Of a stretch of DNA of 64,000 nt, positions 16,336 to 24,596 are shown piece by piece; the first letter of the stretch is position 1, and each line of letters opens with the position of its first letter. Origin of the DNA: Streptomyces anulatus (lineage in GTDB: Bacteria > Actinomycetota > Actinomycetes > Streptomycetales > Streptomycetaceae); the NCBI RefSeq assembly GCF_014650675.1, contig NZ_BMVK01000011.1, forward strand, positions 124,001 to 188,000, written 5' to 3'. The notes beneath the pieces are model-generated. The model was not told where the DNA came from, searched no databases, and worked only from the letters and a program-made list of their open reading frames with translations. A program made the translations under genes and the position numbers.

Positions 16336-17775
16336 CTACCCGGCAACCGCGCGCGTTCCCCGATCCTTCCCGCCCCGGCCCACCGGAAGAGTGAACGCCA
16401 GTGCCGCCCCGGCCAGCGGGACCGCCGCGAGCACCGCCCACCGCACGGGCGCGGGCACGTCGAGCAGCGCGCCGGTCGCCGCGCTCCCCAGGAGGACGGC
16501 GATCCCGGACACGGAGGACAGCGCCCCGGTGGCCAGCCCGAGCTGCCGGTCATCGACCAGGTCGGGCACCAGGCCCCGCGCGGCGGGGACCAGCAGCATC
16601 TGGCCCAGGGTCAGCAGGACGACGAGCGCCGCGCCGGGCAGCAGACCGCCGGGGCCGGCGGGGGTGAGCGGTACGGCGGCGAATCCGGCGGCGACGACCG
16701 CGAGGCCGGTGACCAGGGCGGTGCGCGGGGCGATCCGGTGGGCGGAGAAGCGGGTCAGCGGCACCTGGGCGACGACGACGAGCAGCGAGGACAGGGCGAA
16801 GAGCCAGCCGAGGGCGGCACCGGACCCGGTGGCCCGCTCGACCTCGACGGGCAGCGAGAGATAGAGCTGGTTGTAGGAGACGAGGTAGCCGCTGTACGCG
16901 AGGCAGAGCAGCAGGAACGGCCGGTTGGTGAACACCGCCCGCCAGGACGACCGCCCCCGCTGGGCCGTACGGGTGACGGTGTCCGACGCCGGTGTCCGGT
17001 CCCCTCCTCGCTCCCGTTTCCGTACGGGGTCGGCGCGCGGCATCAGGCGGGCGTGCCCGGCCAGTACGCCGACGAAGACGACGGCCCCGGCGAGGCAGGC
17101 GGCCCGGAAGCCGCCGGCGAGCAGCAGGAGCAGTGAGCCGAGCAGCGGCCCGATGAACGCCCCGGCCTGCCCGGCGGCGGAGAACAGGGCGAGGACGTGG
17201 GCGCGCGGGGTGCCGGTGTCCCGTTCGTGCCGGACGGCCTCGCGGGCGGCCTCGGACTCGACGGCGGGGGAGAACAGCGCGGCGGCGAAGCCGATGAGGA
17301 GCACGGCGGCGATGACGGTGGCCGTGGATCCGGCGACGGCGAGCCAGCCGAAGCCGGTGATCCGCAGGGCGCAGCCCGCCAGCACGACGGGGCGCGGGCC
17401 GTACCGGTCGGTGAGCGCGCCGCCGACGACGAAGAGGCCCTGCTGGCTGAAGGTGCGCAGCCCGAGGACGAGCCCGACGAGCCAGCCCGCCATGCCGAGG
17501 CCGCTGCCGAGGTGGGTGGCCAGGTAGGGCAGCACGGCATAGAAGCCGATGTTGAAGGCGAACTGGGTGACGGTGAGGAGCCGGAGGTAGGGGGTGGGCG
17601 CGCTCGCGAGCCGGGGCCTGCGGCGCTTCTCCTCGGCGGGGGCTCCGGCGTCTCCGGCGGGCGCTCCGACGGTCCCGGCGGGCGCTCCTGCGGTCCCGGC
17701 TGGCGCTCCGGCGTGCGCGGGCTCGGGCGCGTGGGGCTCGGGCGGGTCGGCGCGCGTGGGTCCGGGCCGGTTCAC
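16336..17775 (-). CDS. MFS exporter translationally coupled to the ABC permease
   Basis: 479 aa. An N-terminal Pro/Ala/Gly-rich cytosolic stretch of about 55 residues is followed by 12 predicted membrane helices of the major facilitator fold, with the loop 2-3 motif GGALTDRYGPRPV. It is closer to MdtH/CntE-like single-substrate exporters than to 14-helix pumps. The GTG start at 17775 overlaps the permease TGA (GTGA), so the two proteins are likely made together. By analogy with metallophore systems it could export a chelator that the ABC system re-imports; this is inference. Confidence 0.85.
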   Translation of the reverse strand: MNRPGPTRADPPEPHAPEPAHAGAPAGTAGAPAGTVGAPAGDAGAPAEEKRRRPRLASAPTPYLRLLTVTQFAFNIGFYAVLPYLATHLGSGLGMAGWLVGLVLGLRTFSQQGLFVVGGALTDRYGPRPVVLAGCALRITGFGWLAVAGSTATVIAAVLLIGFAAALFSPAVESEAAREAVRHERDTGTPRAHVLALFSAAGQAGAFIGPLLGSLLLLLAGGFRAACLAGAVVFVGVLAGHARLMPRADPVRKRERGGDRTPASDTVTRTAQRGRSSWRAVFTNRPFLLLCLAYSGYLVSYNQLYLSLPVEVERATGSGAALGWLFALSSLLVVVAQVPLTRFSAHRIAPRTALVTGLAVVAAGFAAVPLTPAGPGGLLPGAALVVLLTLGQMLLVPAARGLVPDLVDDRQLGLATGALSSVSGIAVLLGSAATGALLDVPAPVRWAVLAAVPLAGAALAFTLPVGRGGKDRGTRAVAG

Positions 17776-19493
17776 TTCAGGCCCGCCGGGGTGCGCCCGC
17801 GCACCGCGGCCGAGGTGAGGACGGCCAGCGCGCCGAGGACGGCGAGCGCGGCGGCGGGGGCGAGGACGGCCCAGGGGGCCCGTTCCGCGTACGGCATGTT
17901 CTCCGACAGCATCCGGCCCCATTCCGGCGCCGGGGCCTGGGTGCCGAGGCCGAGGAAGCCGAGGGAGGCGAGGGCGAGCGCGATGGCCGGGATGCGCAGG
18001 AGGGCGTGCCGGGCGACGGGCGGGAGGACCCCGGGCAGGACGTGGCGGCGCAGGAGGTGGGCCCGGTCCGCGCCGAGGGCGACGGCGGCGGCGAGGTGCG
18101 GGGCCGCCTTCTCCTGGGCGTACAGGGCGGCGGTGTGGGCGGCGAGCGGGGCCCAGGCGACCGCGGCCACCGCCGCCGCGGCGCCCCAGGGGCCCGGGCC
18201 GGCGATGCCCGCGACGACGAGGCCGGCGAGGACGGCGGGGAGCGCGTTCGCCGTCTCGGTGAGCGCTCCGGCGCGGGCGGCCCCGAGGAGCAGGCCGAGC
18301 ACCAGGGTGACCGCCCCCACCGCGACGGCGGCCAGCGCGGTGCGGGCCGCGCCGTGGCCGAGGCGGGCGAGGACGTCGCGGCCGAGGTTGTCGGTGCCGA
18401 AGGGGTGCGCGGCGGAGGGGCCCGCGAGCCGGGCGGCCGTGTCGACGTGCAGGGGGTCGCGCAGGAGGCCCGCGACGGTGACGGCGACCAGGAGGCCGCC
18501 GAGCACGAGGGCGGCGACGGCGAGCGAGCGCCGGGCGGGCAGCCGGGGCGCGACGAGGGCGGGCAGCGCGCGGTCCGTGAGCGCGGGGCCGAGCAGGACG
18601 CGGACGGCGAGGCGGGAGGCCAGCCCCGCGGCGACCCCGAGGAGCAGCAGCACGAGGACGGCCGCCTGGAGGACGGGCAGGTCCTGGGCGAGGGCGGCGG
18701 CCAGGGCCGTACCGCCGAGGCCGGGGATCGCGTACAGCGTCTCGACGGCCACCGCCCCGCCGGTCAGCCCGACCGCGACCAGGCCGAGCTGGGGCAGCAG
18801 GCCCGGCAGGGTCCGGCGCAGGGCGTGCCGGGCGACGATCCGGCCGGGCAGGCCGCTCGCGGCGGCGGCCCGGGCCCAGGGTTCGGCGAACGCGCCGGGC
18901 AGGGCGTCGTCCAGCAGCCGGCCGAGCAGCGCCCCGGCGGGGACGCCCATGGCGAGCGCGGGCAGCACGAGCTGGTCGGGAGCGCCCCAGCCGAGCGCCG
19001 GGAACCATCCGAGGTGCACGGCGAGGACCGTGGCCAGCACGGCGGCGAGCAGGAACTCCGGCAGCGCGGCGAGCACCGCCGCGCCCGCTCCGGCGCGCAC
19101 CCGGACGATCCGGCGCGCGGCCCCGCGCCGCAGGGTGGCGGCGCTCAGCGCGAGGGCGAGGAGCACGGCGACCGCGAGCGAGACGGCCATCAGGGTGAGG
19201 GAGTTGCCGAGGGCGGCCGTGACGTCCGGCCCGACGGGCTGCCCGGAGACCCAGGACTCCCCCAGGTCGCCCCGGAACAGCCCGCCGAGCCAGCCGCCCA
19301 GGACCTGCCAGGGCCCGCCGTCGAGCCCGGTCTCGGCGCGGATCGCGGCGAGGGTCTCGGGCGTCGGAGCCCGGTCGGCGTACCGGGCGTGCAGGATCGT
19401 GCGGGCCGGGTCGGTCCGGGTCAGCCAGGGCAGCAGCCCGATCACCGCGACGACGGCCAGCAGGGTGCCGAGCCGTCCGGCGAGGTACTTCAC
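17772..19493 (-). CDS. Fused two-domain ABC permease (DppB-DppC type)
   Basis: 573 aa with about 11-12 membrane helices. Residues 1-290 resemble DppB/NikB-type permeases (start KYLAGRLGTLLAVV, extracytoplasmic segment FRGDLGESWVSGQPVGPDV). Residues about 320-573 resemble DppC/NikC, with the PFGTDNLGRDVLARL signature and an EAA-like loop AVALGADRAHLLRRHVLPG. The two are normally separate genes. They import peptides, nickel or metal-chelates with a family-5 binding protein. No ATPase gene lies in this block, so the energising subunit must be encoded elsewhere. It starts 4 bases after the binding-protein stop. Confidence 0.9.
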   Translation of the reverse strand: MKYLAGRLGTLLAVVAVIGLLPWLTRTDPARTILHARYADRAPTPETLAAIRAETGLDGGPWQVLGGWLGGLFRGDLGESWVSGQPVGPDVTAALGNSLTLMAVSLAVAVLLALALSAATLRRGAARRIVRVRAGAGAAVLAALPEFLLAAVLATVLAVHLGWFPALGWGAPDQLVLPALAMGVPAGALLGRLLDDALPGAFAEPWARAAAASGLPGRIVARHALRRTLPGLLPQLGLVAVGLTGGAVAVETLYAIPGLGGTALAAALAQDLPVLQAAVLVLLLLGVAAGLASRLAVRVLLGPALTDRALPALVAPRLPARRSLAVAALVLGGLLVAVTVAGLLRDPLHVDTAARLAGPSAAHPFGTDNLGRDVLARLGHGAARTALAAVAVGAVTLVLGLLLGAARAGALTETANALPAVLAGLVVAGIAGPGPWGAAAAVAAVAWAPLAAHTAALYAQEKAAPHLAAAVALGADRAHLLRRHVLPGVLPPVARHALLRIPAIALALASLGFLGLGTQAPAPEWGRMLSENMPYAERAPWAVLAPAAALAVLGALAVLTSAAVRGRTPAGLK

Positions 19494-19497
19494 GCGG

Positions 19498-21021
19498 TCA
19501 CCCGACGCGGGTGTCGGCGGTGATGAGGGTGCGCTCCATCGGGTCGAGGGCGACGCCCCGGACGCGGGTGTCGTCGTAGCCCTGCACGAAGCGCTCGTGG
19601 ACGAGCGGGACGAGGGCGTCGGAGCCGAGGATCGCGGCCTCGGCGGTCATCTCGGCCCGGTGGCGGGCTTCGGTGTCGGCGAGGGCGGCGGCCCGGTCGA
19701 CGGCGGTGTCGACGGGCTTCGCGCAGAGCTGGGTGATGTTGAAGCTGCCGTCGCAGGTGAAGTCGGAGGCGAGGTAGGAGACCGGGTCGGCGGTGTCCAG
19801 GAGGGTGTTGCGGGCCTGGATGAACGCGTCGTACTTCCCGGCCAGCGCGTCGGCCTCCATCTGCGCGTAGTCGCGGACGACCTGCTTGACGGTGAAGCCG
19901 CGCTTCTCCAGCTGCTGCTGGACGACGGTGGCGACCTCGGGCAGCTCGGGCCGGTTGGTGTAGGTGGCCAGCACGATCTCGGACGTCTTCCTCACCTCGG
20001 CCGGGGCGGCGGCCTTCGCGCGGCCGGTGGGGGCGGTGCGCAGATCGGCGGCCCACGGGACGCCGGGGCCGAGCAGCCCCTGCGCGGTGTCGGCGCGCCC
20101 TTCGTAGACGCCGTCGACCAGCGCCCGGGAGTCGATGGCCTCGCGGGCGGCGGCGCGCATCGCCGGATCGGCGAAGACGCCGCGTTCGGTGTTGAGGGAG
20201 AGGCCGTTGGTGCGGGCCGAGGGGAACTCGTGGACCAGACCGTCGCCGAGCAGCGAGGCCTGCGAGATCGGTACGTACTCGGCGACGTCGACGTCCTTCG
20301 TCCGCAGCGCGTTCGCGCGGGCGGTGCCGTCGGCGACGAACTTCACGTCGACGCCGGGGGCCTTCGCCTTGCCGCCCCAGTAGGTGTCGTTGCGCTCCAG
20401 GGTGGCGCTGACCGCGCCGTTCACCTCGGCGAGGGTGAAGGGGCCGGTGGCGTGCCCGGCGGGGTTCACCTTGGGCCCCTTGTACGCGGCGGCGGACAGC
20501 ACGCTCAGCGACGGATTGGCCAGCCGCTGGGGCAGCAGCGGGTCGGCGTCCTTCGTCGTGATCCGTACGGTGTCCGCGCCCTCGGCCGTGGCGGTGAGGG
20601 TGGTGTCGGACAGCACCCGGGGCTTCGGGGACGCCTTCTGCGCTGCGGTCAGCGAGCGGACCACGGCTGCGGCGTCGAGCTTCGTCCCGTCCTGGAAGAC
20701 GGCGTCCTCGCGGACCGTGAACTCCCAGGCCCGGTCGCCGTCGCGCTTCCAGGAGGCGGCGAGCGCGGGCTTCGCCTCACCGTTGCGGTCGAGCCGGGTC
20801 AGTCCCTCGACGACGGCGAGCCGGCTCAGGGTGACGGCGTCGTCGCCGTACGGGGACATGGCCTGGGCGGGCGGGAAGGCCATGGCCACCTTCAGCCGCT
20901 GGTCCCCGCCGGAGCCGCCGGAGCTTCCGGACGAGGTGCAGGCGGTGGCGACGGGCACGAGGAGCGCGGCGGCGGCCAGGGGCAGTGCGACGCGGCGGGG
21001 GCGGAGGCGGGAGGGGGGCAT
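19498..21021 (-). CDS. Family-5 ABC substrate-binding lipoprotein
   Basis: 507 aa. Type II signal peptide with lipobox VATAC, acylated Cys28 and a Ser/Gly-rich linker. The body is a family-5 solute-binding protein (DppA/OppA/NikA/CntA class), with VTLSRLAVVEGLTRLDRNGE near the N terminus and the AWEFTVREDAVFQDGTKLDA segment typical of the family. It would capture a peptide, nickel or metal-chelate outside the membrane and pass it to the fused permease. A Zur-type box lies 16-30 bases upstream of the ATG, which favours a zinc-related ligand. It is the first gene of the transport operon. Confidence 0.92.
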   Translation of the reverse strand: MPPSRLRPRRVALPLAAAALLVPVATACTSSGSSGGSGGDQRLKVAMAFPPAQAMSPYGDDAVTLSRLAVVEGLTRLDRNGEAKPALAASWKRDGDRAWEFTVREDAVFQDGTKLDAAAVVRSLTAAQKASPKPRVLSDTTLTATAEGADTVRITTKDADPLLPQRLANPSLSVLSAAAYKGPKVNPAGHATGPFTLAEVNGAVSATLERNDTYWGGKAKAPGVDVKFVADGTARANALRTKDVDVAEYVPISQASLLGDGLVHEFPSARTNGLSLNTERGVFADPAMRAAAREAIDSRALVDGVYEGRADTAQGLLGPGVPWAADLRTAPTGRAKAAAPAEVRKTSEIVLATYTNRPELPEVATVVQQQLEKRGFTVKQVVRDYAQMEADALAGKYDAFIQARNTLLDTADPVSYLASDFTCDGSFNITQLCAKPVDTAVDRAAALADTEARHRAEMTAEAAILGSDALVPLVHERFVQGYDDTRVRGVALDPMERTLITADTRVG

Positions 21022-21030
21022 GGCGACGAC

Positions 21031-21059
21031 CTTATATGAAAACGATTGTCATCTAACTG
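21031..21059 (-). promoter_or_regulatory. Promoter with a Zur-type box in the -35/-10 spacer
   Basis: TGAAAACGATTGTCA (21037-21051) is a 7-1-7 inverted repeat matching the Streptomyces zinc-uptake-regulator consensus TGAAAATGATTTTCA at 12 of 15 positions. On the minus strand, TATAAG (21036-21031) fits a -10 element, and CAGTTA (21059-21054) is a weak -35 with a 17-base spacer. The box thus fills the spacer, a classic repressor position. The predicted transcript start is only a few bases from the ATG. The -35 overlaps the last codon of the GNAT gene. Confidence 0.75.
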
Positions 21060-21706
21060 GCGGGGGTGGTCCGGACGGCACCGCCGGAAACCGTGGCGGC
21101 TCCGGGCATCGGCAGCTCGAAGTGGACGATCCCCTGCCCGCCCCCGGGCAGGGTCCGCTCGTCGCACACCTCCCGGGCCAGCGAACGCCAGAAGGGCTCG
21201 GCGCCCGGCACGGCGGGGTCGGTGTGCAGGTAGAGCGCCTCGTAGCCCCCGGCCCGTACGGCGAACTCCCCCAGCTCGCGCACCAGCTGCCGGGCCAGCC
21301 CGTGCCTGCGGTGCTCGGGGCGCACATAGATCCGGCAGAGCTGGGCGGTGGTCCCGGAGGGAAAGCGCTCGGCGACCCACGGGGGGTTGGGCGGCGCCTG
21401 CGGCCCCCGGTCGCGCACGGCACCGGTGGCGACGATTTCGCCGCGGTGCTCGACGACGAGCAGGGTGCAGCGCTCCGGGCGCAGATAGGCGGTCCCGGGG
21501 TCGATGATGTCGGCGTGCCAGCGGGGTACGTAGCCGGACTTCAGGTCGCGGTAGACGGTGTCGAGCATCACGGCCCGCGCTCCGCCGAGGTCGTCGGCGG
21601 TGGCGGTGCGCAGGACGTAGCCGGCGTCCCCGTGGCCCCTGTCGGCGTCGGCCCGGCCGGCCGCCGTCCCTGCCATCACCGTGGTCGCGCTGGTCACCGG
21701 TACCAC
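21053..21706 (-). CDS. GNAT family N-acetyltransferase
   Basis: About 217 aa. The GNAT fold is seen from YVLRTATADDLGGARAVMLD through the acetyl-CoA-binding motif RIYVRPEHRRHGLARQLVRE and the LYLHTDPAVPGAEPFWRSL segment. The acceptor is unknown. Start choice is uncertain: a GTG at 21724 lies inside the Shine-Dalgarno sequence, and GTG 21706 follows GGAGGAGG by 5 bases, so 21706 was chosen. A 21-bp hairpin covers part of this ribosome-binding site. The gene ends just before the Zur-box promoter, and may be part of the same accessory block. Confidence 0.82.
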   Translation of the reverse strand: MVPVTSATTVMAGTAAGRADADRGHGDAGYVLRTATADDLGGARAVMLDTVYRDLKSGYVPRWHADIIDPGTAYLRPERCTLLVVEHRGEIVATGAVRDRGPQAPPNPPWVAERFPSGTTAQLCRIYVRPEHRRHGLARQLVRELGEFAVRAGGYEALYLHTDPAVPGAEPFWRSLAREVCDERTLPGGGQGIVHFELPMPGAATVSGGAVRTTPAS

Positions 21707-21715
21707 TTCCGCCTC

Positions 21716-21766
21716 CTCCTGCACATCGCTTGCACGTTCAGCGTACGTGCAAGTGATGTGCAGGAG
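21716..21766. promoter_or_regulatory. 21-bp inverted repeat overlapping the GNAT ribosome-binding site
   Basis: Arms 21716-21736 and 21746-21766 are complementary at 20 of 21 positions around a 9-base loop. In the minus-strand transcript the 3' arm ends in GCAGGAG, which is part of the Shine-Dalgarno region of the GNAT gene. It may terminate ispF transcription, sequester the ribosome-binding site, or be a double operator built from TTGCACG half-sites. Confidence 0.6.
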
Positions 21767-21781
21767 GCGTGGCGCCGGGCG

Positions 21782-22300
21782 TCAGACGGTCCGGTAGACC
21801 AGGGCGGTCGCGATGCCGGCGATGCCCTCGCCCCGGCCGGTGAAGCCGAGCCCGTCGGAGGTGGCGGCGGAGAGCGAGACCGGGGCGCCCACGGCGGCGG
21901 ACAGCACCTGCTGCGCCTCCTCGCGCCGCTTGCCGATCTTCGGGCGCAGGCCGACGACCTGGACGGCGACGTTCCCGATCTCGAAGCCCCCGGCGCGGAC
22001 GATCCGGGCGGCTTCGGTGAGCAGGGTGATGCCCGCGGCCCCGGACCACTCGGGGCGGCCGGTGCCGAAGTGCTGCCCGAGGTCGCCGAGGCCGGCGGCG
22101 GAGAAGAGCGCGTTGCAGGCGGCGTGCGCGACGACGTCGGCGTCCGAGTGGCCGGCCAGCCCGGGGCCCTCGCCCTCCCACTTCAGGCCCGCGCACCACA
22201 GCTCGCGGCCCTCCTCGAAGGCGTGGATGTCGGTGCCGATCCCGACGAGCGGGATGACGGGTGCGGCGGGGGCTCCCGCCGCGTGCTGCTCAGAAGCCAT
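21782..22300 (-). CDS. ispF: 2-C-methyl-D-erythritol 2,4-cyclodiphosphate synthase
   Basis: 172 aa. Conserved IspF features: IGTDIHAF (metal ligands Asp and His), GHSDADVVAHAACNAL (signature HSDAD), and the C-terminal ATSDGLGFTGRGEGI. It cyclises CDP-methylerythritol 2-phosphate in the MEP isoprenoid pathway. Its start overlaps the 3' end of ispD by 11 bases, indicating translational coupling of consecutive pathway enzymes. Confidence 0.96.
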   Translation of the reverse strand: MASEQHAAGAPAAPVIPLVGIGTDIHAFEEGRELWCAGLKWEGEGPGLAGHSDADVVAHAACNALFSAAGLGDLGQHFGTGRPEWSGAAGITLLTEAARIVRAGGFEIGNVAVQVVGLRPKIGKRREEAQQVLSAAVGAPVSLSAATSDGLGFTGRGEGIAGIATALVYRTV

Positions 22301-23057
22301 CGTTGGCCCTCCTGCGGGCGAGTACCGCCTCGGCCAGCACCAGGTCGAGCGGCCGGGTCACCTTGAACGCCTCCTCGTGGCCGGGGACGACGACCACCGG
22401 CGCGCCGAGCCGTTCCACCATGCCCGCGTCGTCCGTGGCGCCCTCGCCGTCGACGGCGACCTCGGCATGCGCCCGCACCAGCGTGTCCCGGTCGAAGCCC
22501 TGCGGCGTCTGCACCGCGCGCAGCCTGGCCCGTACGGGGGTGGCGAGCACCGGCTCCGGCTGCCCGGGCGTCCCGGCGGGCTCGACCTCCTTGACGGTGT
22601 CCGCGAGGGGCAGCGCGGGGACGACGGCGGGCGCTCCGTCCCGTACGGCCGAGGCGACCGCGTCGACCGTGTCGACCGGCACCAGGGGGCGGGCGGCGTC
22701 GTGGACCAGGACGACGGCGACGTCCTCGGGCAGCGCTTCGAGGCCCAGCCGCACGGACTCCTGGCGGGTCTCACCGCCCGGCACCACCAGATAGTCGGTG
22801 TGCTCGGGCAGCGCGTGCTCGTCGAGGAGGTGCTTCACCTCGGGCGCGCCGTCCGGCGGGGCGACGACCACGACGAGGGAGACGGCCCGGGACGCGGCCA
22901 TGGCGCGAATGGCGTGGATCAGCATGGGCGTCCCGCCGAGCACCCGAAGGGCCTTGGGCGCGCCCGGCCCGAGCCGCACGCCCCGTCCGGCCGCGGGGAT
23001 CACCGCGGCGGTACGGGGAGGGCGGGGCCTGTCGGTCGGGGATGGCGTCGATGACAT
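22290..23057 (-). CDS. ispD: 2-C-methyl-D-erythritol 4-phosphate cytidylyltransferase
   Basis: 255 aa. The CTP-binding loop AVIPAAGRGVRLGPGAPKAL, the VLVHDAARPLV catalytic motif, and QTPQGFDRDTL are characteristic. It makes CDP-methylerythritol in the MEP pathway. ATG 23057 precedes MSSTPSPTDRP; longer in-frame versions run into the upstream GC-rich spacer without homology. It lies downstream of carD in the same direction, after 366 bases. Confidence 0.95.
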   Translation of the reverse strand: MSSTPSPTDRPRPPRTAAVIPAAGRGVRLGPGAPKALRVLGGTPMLIHAIRAMAASRAVSLVVVVAPPDGAPEVKHLLDEHALPEHTDYLVVPGGETRQESVRLGLEALPEDVAVVLVHDAARPLVPVDTVDAVASAVRDGAPAVVPALPLADTVKEVEPAGTPGQPEPVLATPVRARLRAVQTPQGFDRDTLVRAHAEVAVDGEGATDDAGMVERLGAPVVVVPGHEEAFKVTRPLDLVLAEAVLARRRANDGF

Positions 23058-23423
23058 CGGTTGCACTCCGAAGGTCCGAGAAGGTCCGAAGGTTCGGCAG
23101 GTTTGTTTCCACGACCGACATGGGTAGGGGCCCAGCGAGCCGGGCGTGACGCCCTGGGCTCGCACCGGGCCCCTTCCGTGACACCCGGTCGAGCGCAGGT
23201 CGCATCGGGGGCTCACGCAGCACGGGGCCGCCCTTCACCGGACGGCCGCCGCATACGCGGATCACACCGCGGGCACGGGGCCTACCGGCAGTCGGGCACC
23301 GGATGCGGGTCCGAACATGCCGCAGCGCCCGACGACGCAGCGTGAAAACGACTGGTCAGCGGGCACCGCGGCACATTCATACAACCGGTGCGCTCCGGCG
23401 TACGAGCCGGAGTAATCCAGTTT
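23058..23423. other. 366-base spacer between carD and ispD
   Basis: No open frame here looks coding. It has several GC-rich imperfect hairpins, for example around 23129-23166, and a 7-bp hairpin just after the carD stop (23393-23399 with 23406-23412). It probably holds an ispD promoter. A sequence resembling a Zur box near 23343 has the wrong spacing. Confidence 0.6.
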
Positions 23424-23906
23424 TCAGGACGCGAGGACCTCGTCGAGCAGAGCCTCGGCCTTGTCCTCGTTCGTGTTCTCCGCGAGAGCGAGCTCGCTCA
23501 CCAGGATCTGGCGGGCCTTGGCGAGCATGCGCTTCTCTCCGGCAGAGAGACCGCGCTCGCGCTCCCGACGCCACAGGTCACGCACTACTTCGGCGACCTT
23601 GATGACATCGCCGGAGGCGAGCTTTTCGAGATTTGCCTTGTAGCGCCGGGACCAGTTCGTCGGCTCTTCGGCATACGGTGCGCGCAGCACCTCGAAGACC
23701 CGGTCCAGCCCGTCCTGCCCGACCACGTCGCGCACGCCCACGAACTCCGCATTGTCCGCCGGCACACGAACCGTCAAGTCGCCCTGGGCGACCTTGAGCA
23801 CCAAGTAGGTCTTGTCCACGCCTTTGATCTGGCGAGTTTCGATAGCCTCGATCAGCGCGGCCCCGTGATGGGGATAGACCACGGTGTCGCCAACCTTGAA
23901 CGTCAT
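23424..23906 (-). CDS. carD: CarD/CdnL family RNA polymerase-binding regulator
   Basis: 160 aa. The N-terminal RNAP-interacting Tudor-like domain (FKVGDTVVYPHHGAALIEAI) and the C-terminal helical DNA-binding domain with the conserved tryptophan in NWSRRYKANLEKL and RDLWRRERERGLS are complete. It binds the RNA polymerase beta subunit and stabilises open complexes, notably at rRNA promoters. The ATG is preceded by GGAAGGGG. The gene sits upstream of ispD-ispF. Confidence 0.95.
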   Translation of the reverse strand: MTFKVGDTVVYPHHGAALIEAIETRQIKGVDKTYLVLKVAQGDLTVRVPADNAEFVGVRDVVGQDGLDRVFEVLRAPYAEEPTNWSRRYKANLEKLASGDVIKVAEVVRDLWRRERERGLSAGEKRMLAKARQILVSELALAENTNEDKAEALLDEVLAS

Positions 23907-24596
23907 GTGACAGGTACCCCTTCCGTGGCTATCCAGAGTAACACGAGAACGGCATCTCCTGAATGGCGTTTTCGCAGGTCAGGGCATATCTCGGGGCTTG
24001 ACAACAGCGACACGAACGTGCTGCGGAAGGCTTCCGGAAGACGGTATTCGCAGGTCGGAGCCACTGTGCGCCCGGAGCGAAACACCCACGTCACATGACC
24101 CGGAAGCCCTACAGAAGAGGACGAAAGTCCCGTTTTGTCGGCTTCGAGATGACCATCATTCCGTACTCCGTTCGGTGATCGCTCACCCGTACGGACGTAA
24201 CTGTCCGACCGCAATGAAATTGATCAAGCCACATGACGCCCGGCGCCTTTCCGCCGCGAAGCCGGGAATGGCGAAGAAGCCACGACACGGCCAGAAGAAT
24301 TGATCACACGGATTATGTGAACGGCACATGGCGTACCCGCCGGTAGAACACCTCGCGGCCCCTTCGGACGGCTTGCCGCCGAAGCAGCCCGGCCCGTCAC
24401 TCACCCACCCCCGGGACGCGTCCCTCACCACCCCCGGGGAAGAGGCGATGCGCGTAGGGGCGGGTCGGGTGCAGGGCGGACACGGCGGCTCGGTAGCCTA
24501 AGGCCGCTGACACACCCTTAGGGCGGCTTTACACCGCCGCTCGACGACTGACGTCCGAAGTCCGCAGTCCGACTCGTTCAAGGAGTTGCCGCCGCC
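23907..24596. other. 690-base divergent intergenic region (carD / lipoprotein)
   Basis: The longest gene-free stretch in the window, with a patch visibly lower in GC near 24090-24320. Open frames here (minus 23903-24214, plus 23998-24303) lack Streptomyces third-position bias and ribosome-binding sites. The right end has short inverted repeats near 24500-24540 and AAGGAG before the lipoprotein start. I see no RNA gene with confidence. Confidence 0.6.
23935..23963 (-). promoter_or_regulatory. Candidate carD promoter
   Basis: On the minus strand TTCAGG (23963-23958) and TACTCT (23940-23935) are separated by 17 bases. They lie about 30-57 bases upstream of the carD ATG, with the GGAAGGGG ribosome-binding site between. 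Confidence 0.45.

Noticed and set aside
17197..21039. 1280-codon plus-strand open frame across the transport operon
   Set aside because: It is a high-GC antisense shadow; the minus strand carries three clear families with normal starts.
23342..23358. Zur-like sequence upstream of ispD (TGAAAACGACTGGTCA)
   Set aside because: The half-sites are separated by one base too many, and the site is far upstream of ispD with no promoter-like placement.
23903..24303. Open frames within the carD upstream region
   Set aside because: No ribosome-binding site, poor codon bias and no domain; the region has the appearance of regulatory DNA.
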